This document shows, piece by piece, positions 1 through 8,772 of a stretch of DNA of 64,000 nucleotides. Position 1 is the first letter of the stretch; every line of letters begins with the position of its first letter. This stretch comes from Gammaproteobacteria bacterium (GTDB taxonomy: Bacteria; Pseudomonadota; Gammaproteobacteria; Pseudomonadales; Azotimanducaceae), in assembly GCA_009846005.1 (NCBI GenBank), contig VXYL01000066.1:45451-109450 (forward strand), written 5' to 3'. Position numbers and translations under genes: made by a program. The notes beneath the pieces are model-generated. The model ran no database searches and had not been told where the DNA came from. It saw nothing but the letters and a program-made list of their open reading frames with translations.

Positions 1-1545
1 GTGGCGATTCCCGAAGCCGAGTGGTTCGAAGGCGTCGCGGTACCGGCCAAGCTGCGGCGGCGCCGGACCGCGAGCGGCGGGATTTTTCTCGTTCACCCGG
101 AGATCGAGGTTGGCAACGACCCCGTCCAGCAGGCGGGCGAGATCCTGCAGTTCTACGGGCCGCGGACGGCGGCGGAAGTTGCGGCTCTGCTGCCGTTCGA
201 CGACGTGGAGACGATCCTGCGCGAGTTGACCGATGGCGAGGAGGTTGTGCGCGGCCGGCTCGTGGCGGGCTCCGACGCCGAGTACTTCTGCGATGCCGAC
301 AACCTCGAGACGTTGATCCGCTTCCAGCGTGCGGCGTCGCGGCCGGGTTTCGAGCCGCGCCCGGTCGCGGATCTCGTGCCTTTCCTGGCGGCGTGGCAGG
401 GATTCGGCGGCGACCCGACGCCGGAGCGTTTTCTCGACTCAAGCGACCGGTTACGCGGCTACGCGGCGCCTGTGGACTACTGGCTAGACGACGCTTTCGC
501 GTCCCGCATGCCCGGCGCGACCGCCGCGGGTCTCGACACCGCGGCGACGACTGGCGGCCTCGTTTGGCGCGGTGCCGGACCCGAGGCGGTATGCATCGGT
601 TTTGGCGATGACTTCGACCTGCTCGCAGCACCGGATGGCACCGACTCCGACGCGACGCGTCTATTCAAGGATCCCCGCGCCCGGTACACGTTCCTGCAAC
701 TCCTCGATGCCTCGGAACTCGGCGCGGAAGACTTCAACGCGGCGTTCTGGGCGGCGGTTTGGGCGGGGCGGATCAGCGCTGATGGGTTCGCGGTCCTCGA
801 CGCCGCCCGCACGCGACGCTACGAACTCGCCTTGGGGTCGCGGTCCCGCATTCGCCAGGGCGGCGCGCGCGCTCGGGCCCGGGGGTTGGCCATCGGCTGG
901 CCGGGCACCTGGTATCGGTGCGAGATTCCCGCACCCGTGGACGATGGCATCGACAAGCTCGAACAGAGCAAGGAACGCTGCCGATTGCTCCTCGACCGCT
1001 ACGGCGTTCTCACCCGCGAGCATGCCAACCGCGAAGGCGGCGCGTTCCGGTGGACCTCGGTTTTTCCCGCACTGCGCGTCATGGAACTATCGGGCGAGGT
1101 CGTTGCGGGTTTGTTCTTCGACGAACTCTCGGGTCCCCAGTTCGCCCTGCCGGAAGCGGTGCGCCGGCTCGAGCGGCTGCGCAAGCCGGGCGCGTCGTTC
1201 TGGATCAGCGCCTTGGATCCCGCAGCGCCCTGCGGGCTGGGCCTTGGGCTTTCCGAGCTGCCGCAGCGGCGCATCGCCAATCACCTGGGGTACTACGAGG
1301 GCTCGCTGGCCCTGGTGTCCGAGAACCACGGTCGCCGGCTCGCTATCCTCCTCGAACCCGACGATCCCGGTCTGGACGTTCTGCTGCCCGATTTGGTCGT
1401 CCTCTGTCGTCGGCGCAAACGCCTGTCACCGCAAACCATCAACGGCGAACCGGCGCGGAACAGTCCCTACCTCGTGCCTCTGTCGCGCCACCTTGCAGTC
1501 GGAAAGGATCACAAGGGGGTCTATCTCGAGACCCCGGAGCCGTAA
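1..1545 (+). CDS. Lhr-type ATP-dependent helicase, C-terminal part (cut by window edge)
   Basis: About 514 residues continue from before the window and end at TAA. They resemble the accessory C-terminal region of large Lhr-family superfamily 2 helicases: winged-helix segments, then the stretch around residues 345-385 that reads like the Lhr C-terminal domain (FRWTSVFPALRVMEL, GEVVAGLFFDELSG). No Walker motifs are visible, because the helicase core of a typical ~1,450-residue Lhr would lie upstream. The GTG at base 1 is therefore probably not the real start. Lhr proteins act on nucleic acid in DNA repair. The family assignment is from recognisable sequence style and is fairly secure; the exact subtype is not. 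Confidence 0.72.
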   Translation: MAIPEAEWFEGVAVPAKLRRRRTASGGIFLVHPEIEVGNDPVQQAGEILQFYGPRTAAEVAALLPFDDVETILRELTDGEEVVRGRLVAGSDAEYFCDADNLETLIRFQRAASRPGFEPRPVADLVPFLAAWQGFGGDPTPERFLDSSDRLRGYAAPVDYWLDDAFASRMPGATAAGLDTAATTGGLVWRGAGPEAVCIGFGDDFDLLAAPDGTDSDATRLFKDPRARYTFLQLLDASELGAEDFNAAFWAAVWAGRISADGFAVLDAARTRRYELALGSRSRIRQGGARARARGLAIGWPGTWYRCEIPAPVDDGIDKLEQSKERCRLLLDRYGVLTREHANREGGAFRWTSVFPALRVMELSGEVVAGLFFDELSGPQFALPEAVRRLERLRKPGASFWISALDPAAPCGLGLGLSELPQRRIANHLGYYEGSLALVSENHGRRLAILLEPDDPGLDVLLPDLVVLCRRRKRLSPQTINGEPARNSPYLVPLSRHLAVGKDHKGVYLETPEP

Positions 1546-1632
1546 TCCGGATTTGACGGGGTTGGAGAATCCGATCAGTGTTTTGACCGACCATTCGGGA
1601 CTTCCGCCAATGGCGGGAAAGGAATCGTGCTC

Positions 1633-2724
1633 ATGATGGCTACCCCGTTGCTGCGTTCGAAGGCCGCCAAGCTGCTATGCGTCGCGGCATGGCTCACCCT
1701 CGGCCCGGCACCTTTTGGCGAGACTACGCTCAAGGGCACCTATGCGGACGCGTTCGGCGTGGGCGTTGCGGTCCAGGCGGGGCAGTTCGAAAACGCGGCC
1801 GAGCGCGAACTGATACAACGCCATTTCGGTGTGCTCGTCGCCGAATACCAGATGAAGGCCGATGTCATCGCGCCCCGGGAGGGGGTATACGATTGGTCTG
1901 CCGCGGACGCCATCGTCGAGTATGCCCAGGCGAACGGCATGCGCGTCCGCGGCCATGCCCTGGTGTGGCACCAGTCGACGCCGGATTGGTTCCTCGCGGG
2001 GGGCGATCCGGCGGTGATCCGTGCCCGGCTCGAGACCTATGTACGCGACGTGGTGACCCGGTACCGGGGACGCATCTTCGCTTGGGACGTGGTCAACGAA
2101 GCGGTGAGCGACGGCGACGGGCCGTACCGTGACAACGCCTGGTTCCGCGCCACCGGGCCCGACTACATAGACTGGGCCTTCCGCGCTGCGCGCACGGCCG
2201 ATCCCGACTGCCTGCTGTTTTTGAACGACTATGGCACCGAGCGGGAAGCCAAGCTCGGTCGGCTAATGGGCGTGGTGGACGATCTCAGGGAACGCGGCGT
2301 GCCCTTGGACGGCATCGGGCACCAGTTCCATCTCGGGCCGAATCAGGCCGTCGAGGGCATCCATCGGGCACTCGACGCGGTGGCGGGCGTGGGGCTCGTG
2401 AGCCACGTCACGGAACTCGATGTCTCGGCGTACAACGATCCGGGATCCTGCTACGCCCGCGACAGCGGATGTTTGCCGGAACTCGCCGGTGACGCGGTTT
2501 CTGGTTTCCGCGCCGAGCAGGCGCATCTGTACCGCGCCGTGTTCGATGCCGCGCGTGACCGTCCGAGCGTTGGCGCGGTGCTGGTCTGGGGTCTGCACGA
2601 CGGACGATCCTGGCTAAACAACTTCCCGGTGCGTCGGCGCCCCAACCACCCGCTGCTGTTCGATCGAAGCCTCGAGGCGAAACCCGCCCTGCGCGCCTTG
2701 CTGGACCGCGACTACGAACCGTGA
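1633..2724 (+). CDS. Secreted glycoside hydrolase family 10 endo-1,4-beta-xylanase
   Basis: The predicted enzyme hydrolyses internal beta-1,4 bonds of xylan. Both GH10 catalytic residues are visible: the acid/base Glu in DVVNEAVSDG (about residue 155) and the nucleophile Glu in HVTELDVSA (about residue 263). The HALVWHQ strand is also typical. An N-terminal hydrophobic stretch (LLCVAAWLTLG) suggests a signal peptide. At 363 residues it is a single catalytic domain with no carbohydrate-binding module. The start at ATG 1633 is chosen because AAGGAA lies 8 bases upstream; the GTG at 1627 is too close to it. No other glycan genes are nearby. Its 3' end overlaps the opposite-strand methyltransferase tail to tail by 13 bases. 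Confidence 0.93.
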   Translation: MMATPLLRSKAAKLLCVAAWLTLGPAPFGETTLKGTYADAFGVGVAVQAGQFENAAERELIQRHFGVLVAEYQMKADVIAPREGVYDWSAADAIVEYAQANGMRVRGHALVWHQSTPDWFLAGGDPAVIRARLETYVRDVVTRYRGRIFAWDVVNEAVSDGDGPYRDNAWFRATGPDYIDWAFRAARTADPDCLLFLNDYGTEREAKLGRLMGVVDDLRERGVPLDGIGHQFHLGPNQAVEGIHRALDAVAGVGLVSHVTELDVSAYNDPGSCYARDSGCLPELAGDAVSGFRAEQAHLYRAVFDAARDRPSVGAVLVWGLHDGRSWLNNFPVRRRPNHPLLFDRSLEAKPALRALLDRDYEP

Positions 2725-3308
2725 AGCCGCGGAAAGTAGCGACCCACGCGTCGGCAATAGGCATCGAAGGCTTCACCGTGGACGCGGCGCAGGTACGGTT
2801 CCTCGACCTCTCGAACCTGTAGATCGAATCCCTTGTAGCTTAGGACCGCGCAGAGCGCCGTAAGAATGTGCGGGACCAGTATCACGAATCCGATGCCGAG
2901 TAGGAGCATTCCGGCGTAGATCGGATTCCTGGAAAGGCTGAACATGCCCTGGGTCACAAGCGCGTTCTTCTCCGAGGCATCGACCCCGATTCGCCAGGCA
3001 TCGCCCATTTGGTATTGCGAGATCATCGTGATTGCCGTCGCCACCGCGCACACTGCGACGCCCGCTGCCGTGCCGATGGGACCGAGGTCGAGTTGCCACG
3101 GCAACAGGCCGAGGGTGTCCAGAACCGTCAGTACGAGGACGCCGACCAAGGCCACCGCTTGCATGGCAGTGGCCGCTTGGCCCGGACGGGAGGCGCCTTG
3201 CTTGCCCAGGCGTAGGCCGTGGTCGCGGGTGCGCCCGTATTGCAGCGCAATCCGGAATCCGAAAACGAGTACGGCACAAACGACAAAGCAGACGAGCGGG
3301 AGTTTCAT
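2712..3308 (-). CDS. Isoprenylcysteine carboxyl methyltransferase-like membrane protein (ICMT/PEMT family)
   Basis: This 198-residue protein has several hydrophobic segments (about residues 5-20, 50-70, 78-98 and 130-155). Near its C-terminal third is the SRNPIYAGM motif, followed by an E-E-Y-x-x-HG segment typical of the ICMT/phospholipid N-methyltransferase family. Such bacterial proteins are integral membrane SAM-dependent methyltransferases whose substrates are mostly unknown. It is transcribed leftward and converges on the xylanase gene. The specific reaction cannot be read from the sequence. Confidence 0.82.
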   Translation of the reverse strand: MKLPLVCFVVCAVLVFGFRIALQYGRTRDHGLRLGKQGASRPGQAATAMQAVALVGVLVLTVLDTLGLLPWQLDLGPIGTAAGVAVCAVATAITMISQYQMGDAWRIGVDASEKNALVTQGMFSLSRNPIYAGMLLLGIGFVILVPHILTALCAVLSYKGFDLQVREVEEPYLRRVHGEAFDAYCRRVGRYFPRLHGS

Positions 3309-3349
3309 GGCGTGCGCCGATTCGAGACGGGACGCCGCACGGGCGTTCC

Positions 3350-4114
3350 CTACAAGGGGCCCCCGCCGTCGCAGTAGATCTTCTCGCCGGTCACGTAGGA
3401 ATTCTCGTCGGACACGAGAAAGCGCACCACGTTCGCCACGTCCTCGGGCTGGCAGACCTTGCCGAACGGCATCGACTGATCGAGGGCACGCATGTTGGTG
3501 ATCCCTGCCGTCGCCTTCACGAGCCGACGGCCCATCTCCGTTTCGACGAGGCCAGGTGCGACGATGTTGACGCGAATGCCGTGCGCGCGTTCTTCCTTGG
3601 ACAGGGTCACGGCGAGGCTCTCCATCGCCGACTTCGCCATGTTGTACGGTCCCCCGTTGGCCGCGAGGCCGCGGGTGGCCGTGCTTGAAATCATGACGAT
3701 GTCGCCGCGGCCTAGCTGGCGCATGCCGGGTACGACCAGCTTGGCCAGGTAGTGGGATCCGAAAGCGTGGGTCGCCACGACGCGCCGCAGTTCGGCGGGG
3801 TCGGTGTCGACCACGGAAAGGCCCCGGCTGGCGATGCCGGCGTTGTTGACCAGGATCCCCACCGGACCGAGTTCCTCCTCGACGCGGGCGGCCATTTCGG
3901 CCGTTTGCTCGAAGTCGTCAACGGAGGCGGCGTAGGCCCTGGCGGTGCCGTGCTCGGCCTCGATCGTCTTCACGGTGTCCCGTGCCGCGTCTTCGTCACG
4001 TCGGTAGTTGACGGCGACGGCTGCCCCGTCGGCTGCGAGCGCTAGAGAGATCGCCCTGCCGATCCCGCGGCCTCCGCCGGACACCAACGCGACCCGTCCG
4101 TTGAGTGAGCCCAC
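3350..4114 (-). CDS. SDR-family NAD(P)-dependent oxidoreductase (FabG-like)
   Basis: This is a classical short-chain dehydrogenase/reductase of 254 residues. It carries the cofactor motif SGGGRGIG near the N-terminus, LVNNAG in the middle, the catalytic Ser in MISST, the YNMAK catalytic Tyr-Lys pair, and a C-terminal YVTGEKIYCDGG typical of FabG-like enzymes. The start is taken as GTG at 4114, only two bases after the enoyl-CoA hydratase stop, so the two genes form one translational unit. The pairing suggests a 3-hydroxyacyl-CoA or 3-ketoacyl step, but the substrate is not determinable. The open frame extends much further upstream, where it only shadows the hydratase gene. Confidence 0.88.
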   Translation of the reverse strand: MGSLNGRVALVSGGGRGIGRAISLALAADGAAVAVNYRRDEDAARDTVKTIEAEHGTARAYAASVDDFEQTAEMAARVEEELGPVGILVNNAGIASRGLSVVDTDPAELRRVVATHAFGSHYLAKLVVPGMRQLGRGDIVMISSTATRGLAANGGPYNMAKSAMESLAVTLSKEERAHGIRVNIVAPGLVETEMGRRLVKATAGITNMRALDQSMPFGKVCQPEDVANVVRFLVSDENSYVTGEKIYCDGGGPL

Positions 4115-4116
4115 GC

Positions 4117-4899
4117 CTACTTCCCGCTGAACGTCGGGTCGCGCTTCTCGAGAAAAGCCCGGACCCCTTCCGCGTAGTCCCGGCTGCTGCCGGCTTGGGC
4201 CTGCAGACGCGCTTCGAGGTCGAGTTGCTGTTCGTAGGCATGGTGCCACGTCGCCCAGTAGGCGCGCCGAATCAATGCCAGTGACGCAGGCCCGTCGGCA
4301 AGCTGCCGGGCGATCGCCATCGCGCCTTCCATCAGCGCCTCGTTGTCGTCGAACAGCCGGTTGACGAGACCCCAGTCGTGGGCCTTTTCGGCAGGCAGGC
4401 GTTCGGCGAGCAACGACAGTTCGACGGCGCGCCCCCACCCGATTAGGCGGGGCAGCATGAAGGTGGCGCCGCCGTCCGGGACGAGGCCGATACGCGCGAA
4501 GGCCTGCAGAAAGAACGCCGCCTTCGACGCACAGACGATGTCGCCGAACACGGCAAAGCTCATGCCGACGCCCGCGGCCGCCCCGTTGACGGCGGTGACG
4601 ACGGGCATGTCGAGGTCGCGCAGGGCGAAGAACAGCGGATGGTACGCATTGCGCAGAGATGCGCCGGCGCCATGCTTGGGACGCTTTGTATCGGAGAGAT
4701 TGGCGCCAGCGCAGAAGCCGCGTCCTTGGCCGGTGATGAGCAGACAACGGGCGCCGTTGTTCGGATCCTGGATTTCGCGCATTGCGTCGGCAAGACCCTC
4801 CAGCATGTCCACCCCCACGGCGTTCATGACCTCCGGATGGTTGAATTGAAGTACCGCGACGTTGTCGTCGAAGTCGAGGATGACTCGATTGAATTCCAA
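4117..4899 (-). CDS. Enoyl-CoA hydratase/isomerase family protein
   Basis: This 260-residue crotonase-fold protein has the oxyanion-hole segment GRGFCAGANLSD, the second half-site NGAAAGVGMSFA, and the helix GLVPDGGATFMLPR. In classical hydratases the two catalytic Glu residues flank this region. Here one position reads Asp (VPDGG), as in many isomerase or PaaG-like members, so hydration versus double-bond isomerisation is open. The start is TTG at 4899, supported by a strong GGGGGAG three to nine bases upstream. It precedes the SDR with a two-base gap, consistent with a two-gene beta-oxidation-type operon. Confidence 0.9.
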   Translation of the reverse strand: MEFNRVILDFDDNVAVLQFNHPEVMNAVGVDMLEGLADAMREIQDPNNGARCLLITGQGRGFCAGANLSDTKRPKHGAGASLRNAYHPLFFALRDLDMPVVTAVNGAAAGVGMSFAVFGDIVCASKAAFFLQAFARIGLVPDGGATFMLPRLIGWGRAVELSLLAERLPAEKAHDWGLVNRLFDDNEALMEGAMAIARQLADGPASLALIRRAYWATWHHAYEQQLDLEARLQAQAGSSRDYAEGVRAFLEKRDPTFSGK

Positions 4900-5045
4900 A
4901 CTGCTCCCCCCTGGCAGTTCTGTCAGCGGACGATAACCCAGCTTGCCCGTGAACGCACACCCGCCGCGGCCGGAGCCCTCAACCGAACAGATATGTTCGC
5001 ACCGGCAGCAAGCGGCCGGGAAGGAATGCGGGCTAGAATCGCCCC

Positions 5046-5537
5046 ATGGAACTCGCTTCCACGGTACTTGACCTGGCCAATACCGAGGACGCCGCGCCGA
5101 TTGCGCGTCTTTCTCGGGATGAGATCGAGCGAGGACTGGACTGGCGTTGGCGACCTCCGGCGATCCGCCGCTTGATCACAGCGCCGGAGGTGGCGGTGCT
5201 ATGCGCGCGTTGCCGGGTCGCGTCGTCCGCGACGACCACGGAGTTGCTCGGTGGTTTCGGTGCGATGGAGTTCGGCCTCGACCGTGCCCACCTCGTGCTG
5301 CTGGCCGTGGAACCGAGCTTGCGCCGCCGCGGTCTTGCCCGGCGCATGCTGCGCTGGCTCGAGAAGTCCGCGCGTACCGCGGGCATCGGCGAGATCGACT
5401 TGGAAGTCCGCGCCGACAACAGCGGCGCACGGCAGTTCTACCTCGTCGAAGGTTTCAGCCGCGGCGAGTATCTGCCCGGGTACTACCAGGGCCGGGCGGC
5501 GGCCTACCGGATGAACAAGAAGCTTGGGTTCACGTAG
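5046..5537 (+). CDS. GNAT family N-acetyltransferase
   Basis: This 163-residue protein carries the GNAT acetyl-CoA site LRRRGLARRML (about residue 92) and the downstream LEVRADNSGARQFYLVEGF segment, in which the Asn and Tyr positions match RimI-like enzymes. RimI-type proteins acetylate protein N-termini or small amines; the target here is unknown. The gene reads divergently from the hydratase/SDR pair. Its stop codon TAG (5535-5537) is formed by the first bases of the palindromic repeat that follows, so the present C-terminus may have been set by the repeat insertion. Confidence 0.85.
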   Translation: MELASTVLDLANTEDAAPIARLSRDEIERGLDWRWRPPAIRRLITAPEVAVLCARCRVASSATTTELLGGFGAMEFGLDRAHLVLLAVEPSLRRRGLARRMLRWLEKSARTAGIGEIDLEVRADNSGARQFYLVEGFSRGEYLPGYYQGRAAAYRMNKKLGFT

Positions 5538-5685
5538 GGGCGGGGCTTGTCCCCGCCGGCGCATTGGGGGTTTTCAGCGGGACGGGACAAGCCCGTCCCC
5601 TACGGAATGCACCGGCGCGGGACGGGACAAGCCCGTCCCCTACGGAATTCGTCCGCGCGGGACGCGACAAGCCCGTCCGCTACGG
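5533..5685. repeat. Palindromic repeat cluster (CGTAGGGG...CCCCTACG family), three hairpins plus a leading one
   Basis: The block begins CGTAGGGG, immediately forms a hairpin with arms GGCGGGG/CCCCGCC, and ends its first unit with a hairpin of arms GGGACGGG/CCCGTCCC closed by CCCCTACGG. Two more copies of the second hairpin follow at about 40-base spacing, with related spacers (GGAAT-C-C-GCGCG). The last copy has decayed to GCTACGG. The block fills the space between the convergent GNAT and ubiB genes and could act as a bidirectional transcript end or mRNA-stabilising element. Confidence 0.85.
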
Positions 5686-5693
5686 TGCGACCT

Positions 5694-7349
5694 TCAACCC
5701 CGAAGCACGAGGACCGAACCCGCGAGCGCTGCCACGACGCCGGCGGTGACCGTTGCGGAATCGCCGGCCGTGATAGCGTCCGCCAACGGGCGCCAGAGCA
5801 GCACGAGCCCCAAGGCGACGAGTACGCCGCCTGCAGCCCGTCGCCAACGCGCGCGGCGGTTCTGTCCGACGATCGCGTTCGTCAGTCGTTCCATGGCTTG
5901 ACGGTGCGTGTTCTCTCGCCGGTCCATATCGGTGAATCTGTGCATCGCGGTGGCGACGATGTCGGGAATCTGGGGCAGGAGGCGAGGCAGTTCGACGGCA
6001 AGGGTTGGCGCGTGCTCGATGAGGTTGGTAAGCAGGGCAAATGCTCCGTAGCGCTCGCGCATCCATGACTCCATGAACGGCTTGGCCGTGTTCCACAGGT
6101 CGAGATCGGGATAGAGCTGACGACCGAGGCCCTCGATATTGAGCAACGTCTTCTGCAGAAGGACGAGCTGGGGTTGCACTTCCATGTTGAACCTTCGCGC
6201 GGTCTGAAATAGCGCCACAAGGAAGTGCCCGAAGGAGATCTCGTTCAAGGGGCGTTGGAATATGGGCTCCAACAGTTGTCGGATGACGTCCTCGAACTCG
6301 CGGGGATCCGTTCCGGCCGGGATCCAGCCCGATTCGATGTGCAGCCGGGCGATACGACCGTAGTCGCGGTTCAAGAAGGCAAGGACATTGCGCGCGAGGT
6401 AGCTTTGGTCTTCCTCGCTCAAGGTGCCGATGATCGCGCAGTCGATAGCGATATAGCTGGGATTGGCGGGATCCTCGATGTCGATGAAGATGTTGCCGGG
6501 ATGCATGTCGGCGTGGAAGAAATTGTGCTTGAAAAGCTGGGTGAAGAACGTTTCGACGCCGCGTTCGGCGAGTTTCTTCATGTCCGTGCCAGCCGCCCTC
6601 AATGCCTCGATGTCGGAGATCGGGACCGCCCGGACGCGTTCCAGGGTGAGCACGGACTCGGCGCAACGCTCCCAATACACCTTCGGAGCGTAAAGCAACT
6701 CGGAAGTAGCGAAGTTACGCCGTAGCGTGGCGGTGTTGGCGGCTTCCTTCTGCAGGTTGAGTTCGTCGAAGATCGTGCGCTCGTAGTCCGCCACGACGGC
6801 CTTAAGCCTAAGGCGCCTCGCGTCGCGCGAGATGCGCTCGAGCAGGGATGCCATGGTGTGTATGAGCGCGAGGTCCTTCTCGATCACGCGTTCGATGTCG
6901 GGACGGATGACCTTCACGGCCACTTCGTCGCCGCCCGCCATCGTGGCGGCATGGACCTGCGCCAACGACGCCGAGGCGAGCGGCTCGAGGTCGAAGCTCT
7001 GGAACAGCGAGGTTATCGAATCCCCGAGGGCCGCCTCGATGCGGGCGACGGCGAGGTCGCCGGGAAACGGCGGTACCTGGTCCTGAAGCTTCGCCAGTTC
7101 ATCGGCGTAGTCGGCCGGAAGCAGGTCGCGGCGGGTCGACAGGATCTGCCCGAACTTGACGAACACCGGGCCCAGCTTTTCCATGGCTTCGCGCAGCCGG
7201 ACGGCGTCTGGCTTCCCGGGAGCGGGGAGCAGCCGAAGCGGGGACAGCCGGTACCACCAGTGGTGACCTGCGAAACGATCGACGTTGCGATCCAGCCGAT
7301 GCCTTGCGACCGTCAGCAGGATCCTCGCAACGCGTCCAGCCCGGGTCAT
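5694..7349 (-). CDS. ubiB: UbiB, ABC1/ADCK-type kinase-like ubiquinone biosynthesis factor
   Basis: This is a 551-residue member of the UbiB/ADCK atypical kinase family, needed for ubiquinone biosynthesis and acting at the membrane. The family-specific KxGQ signature is visible (KFGQILSTRRDLLP, about residue 65). So are the Ala-rich loop (ASASLAQVHAA), the VAVKV lysine, the catalytic-loop FHADMHPGN, and a metal-binding Asp region (AIDCAIIG, with Cys after the Asp where Phe or Tyr is usual). Two C-terminal hydrophobic segments (about residues 505-550) anchor it. It overlaps ubiJ by four bases, completing the ubiE-ubiJ-ubiB operon. Confidence 0.95.
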   Translation of the reverse strand: MTRAGRVARILLTVARHRLDRNVDRFAGHHWWYRLSPLRLLPAPGKPDAVRLREAMEKLGPVFVKFGQILSTRRDLLPADYADELAKLQDQVPPFPGDLAVARIEAALGDSITSLFQSFDLEPLASASLAQVHAATMAGGDEVAVKVIRPDIERVIEKDLALIHTMASLLERISRDARRLRLKAVVADYERTIFDELNLQKEAANTATLRRNFATSELLYAPKVYWERCAESVLTLERVRAVPISDIEALRAAGTDMKKLAERGVETFFTQLFKHNFFHADMHPGNIFIDIEDPANPSYIAIDCAIIGTLSEEDQSYLARNVLAFLNRDYGRIARLHIESGWIPAGTDPREFEDVIRQLLEPIFQRPLNEISFGHFLVALFQTARRFNMEVQPQLVLLQKTLLNIEGLGRQLYPDLDLWNTAKPFMESWMRERYGAFALLTNLIEHAPTLAVELPRLLPQIPDIVATAMHRFTDMDRRENTHRQAMERLTNAIVGQNRRARWRRAAGGVLVALGLVLLWRPLADAITAGDSATVTAGVVAALAGSVLVLRG

Positions 7350-7801
7350 GGGTCTCTCCGGTTCCTCAGGGCGTTCGCCAAGCCTTCCAGAGCCGACTCG
7401 GCAGCCTTTGCGCCGAGGCGCACGATGTCGCCGATGTCTTCGAACACGAACCTTCCCGGCATGTCCAATCGCGGTCGGAACGAGTCGCGGAAATCCTCGA
7501 ACAGGGCCGCGTCGCCGAGGATTGCCGCGGTGTCTTCCCCGCCTGCCAGGGTCGCCGCAACGGCGCCGGGCGAGCCGCGCACCGTCGCGTCGGCCGGATC
7601 CGTCCCGCTATCGACGCGAACCGCACCGGCTTCGAAGTGAATCACGAAGCGGGCTTCGAGCGTTTCGATGGCAAGTGAACGTCCGGCAAGGCGTTCGCTG
7701 CACGCCCGCGCGGTCGGGTTGGCGGCGATCCCCGCCGACAGCGTGAGGCGCGCAAGTTCGGCAAGTGCGGCGCTGGGGTTCGGTAGTCGCGCGATCGTCA
7801 T
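7346..7801 (-). CDS. ubiJ: UbiJ, SCP2-domain ubiquinone biosynthesis accessory factor
   Basis: This 151-residue protein has an SCP2-like lipid-binding fold. The segment GRSLAIETLEARFVIHFEAGAVRVDSG and the later RGSPGAVAATLAGGED match the UbiJ pattern, and the helical C-terminus follows. UbiJ binds the lipid-tailed intermediates in the soluble Ubi complex of proteobacteria. The start is ATG at 7801, overlapping the ubiE stop by four bases (ATGA); the stop overlaps ubiB in the same way. The protein is shorter than the ~200-residue enterobacterial form but similar to many environmental versions. Position between ubiE and ubiB makes the call strong. Confidence 0.9.
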   Translation of the reverse strand: MTIARLPNPSAALAELARLTLSAGIAANPTARACSERLAGRSLAIETLEARFVIHFEAGAVRVDSGTDPADATVRGSPGAVAATLAGGEDTAAILGDAALFEDFRDSFRPRLDMPGRFVFEDIGDIVRLGAKAAESALEGLANALRNRRDP

Positions 7802-8532
7802 TTGACGCCCCGGTGGATCGCGGCGGCGCCCGCCGCGAGATTGTGCACTTCGACGTCCACGAAGCCCGTCTCCACCATCATCGACCGGAAAGCGCCCTGG
7901 TCGGGATGACGGTCGATGGATTCGACGAGGTACCGATAAGGTGCGGCGGCGCCGGCCACGGCAGTTCCGATGATCGGCCAGGTAGCCCGGAAAGCGTCGT
8001 AGGCTTTCCCGAGGAGCCGGTTCTGGATGCGCGAGAACTCCAGCACGACCGCGGTGCCGGCCGTGCGCAGGACCCGGTGCATCTCCTTCAAACCCGCTTC
8101 CTTGTCGGTGAAGTTGCGCACCCCGAAGGCGACGATCACGGCATCGAAACACCCATCCGGAAACGGTAGCGACTCCGCGCGGGCTTGAACGGCCGTGAAA
8201 TTCGCGAAGCCGTGGTCGAGTAGGCGGTCGCGACCCCTCGTGAGCATCGCGCCGTTGATGTCGGCGAGCACGACGCGGCCGGTCTCGCCGACGAGCGGCG
8301 CCGTCAGGGCCGTCATGTCGCCGGTGCCACCGGCCAGGTCGAGTACCCGATGCCCCGCACGCAAGCGCGCCATCTCGACAGCCACGCGTTTGAACAACCG
8401 GTGGGTGCCCAGGGACATGATGTCGTTCATGGCGTCGTAGCGATCCACGACGGCGTCGAACACGCCGCCGACGCGCCGCGTCTTCTCCGTCGGGGTTACC
8501 CGCTCGGCCCCGAAATCGACCGTCTTGTCCAT
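7798..8532 (-). CDS. ubiE: UbiE, demethylmenaquinone/2-methoxy-6-polyprenyl-1,4-benzoquinol methyltransferase
   Basis: This 244-residue class I SAM methyltransferase makes the C-methylation step of ubiquinone (and menaquinone) synthesis. It has the UbiE/COQ5 marks: FDAVVDRYDAMNDIMSLG near the N-terminus, the SAM-binding VLDLAGGTGD, DINGAML after strand 2, FGVRNFTD, and LEFSR. It is the first gene of the ubiE-ubiJ-ubiB operon, following the DUF971 gene as in many gammaproteobacteria, but separated from it by about 235 bases that are mostly palindromic repeat. Confidence 0.96.
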   Translation of the reverse strand: MDKTVDFGAERVTPTEKTRRVGGVFDAVVDRYDAMNDIMSLGTHRLFKRVAVEMARLRAGHRVLDLAGGTGDMTALTAPLVGETGRVVLADINGAMLTRGRDRLLDHGFANFTAVQARAESLPFPDGCFDAVIVAFGVRNFTDKEAGLKEMHRVLRTAGTAVVLEFSRIQNRLLGKAYDAFRATWPIIGTAVAGAAAPYRYLVESIDRHPDQGAFRSMMVETGFVDVEVHNLAAGAAAIHRGVK

Positions 8533-8591
8533 GGTGCGAGTGTAGCGCTAGCCCAGGGAGGCGGCTTGCGTGCGAGATGCTGGCGAGGCGG

Positions 8592-8772
8592 CGTCGGGGC
8601 TGGGCTTGTCCCCGCCCGCACCGGATCCGCACTTCGATCGCGGGACGGGACAAGCCCGTCCCCCACGGAATGCGTCGGCGCGCGTCGGAACCCCGTAGGG
8701 GCGGGGCTTGTCCCCGCCCGCAAGGGTGCGCCCTCGCCGTCCGGCCCCAGCCCTCACCGCCCGTCCCCTACG
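8592..8772. repeat. Palindromic repeat cluster between ubiE and the DUF971 gene
   Basis: This ~180-base block contains two GGGCTTGTCCCCGCC-type hairpins, one GGGACGGG/CCCGTCCC hairpin, and ends CCCCTACG on the + strand. One internal unit keeps the CGTAGGGG start (near 8695). The last seven bases include the stop codon of the DUF971 gene, read on the minus strand. It is the same family as the blocks at 5.5, 16.5, 28.4, 33.7, 37.3 and 40.7 kb. No promoter for ubiE stands out in the remaining bases. Confidence 0.8.

Noticed and set aside
1546..1632. CCGCCAATGGCGG hairpin before the xylanase gene as a riboswitch or terminator
   Set aside because: Only five paired bases and no T-run; too weak to call.
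3350..4960. 536-codon frame joining the SDR to upstream sequence
   Set aside because: The first ~280 codons shadow the enoyl-CoA hydratase gene; a GTG two bases after the hydratase stop gives a normal SDR.
5533..5685. Regularly spaced repeats resembling a small CRISPR array
   Set aside because: The spacers are similar to each other, the repeats are GC-rich hairpins of a dispersed family, and there are no cas genes.
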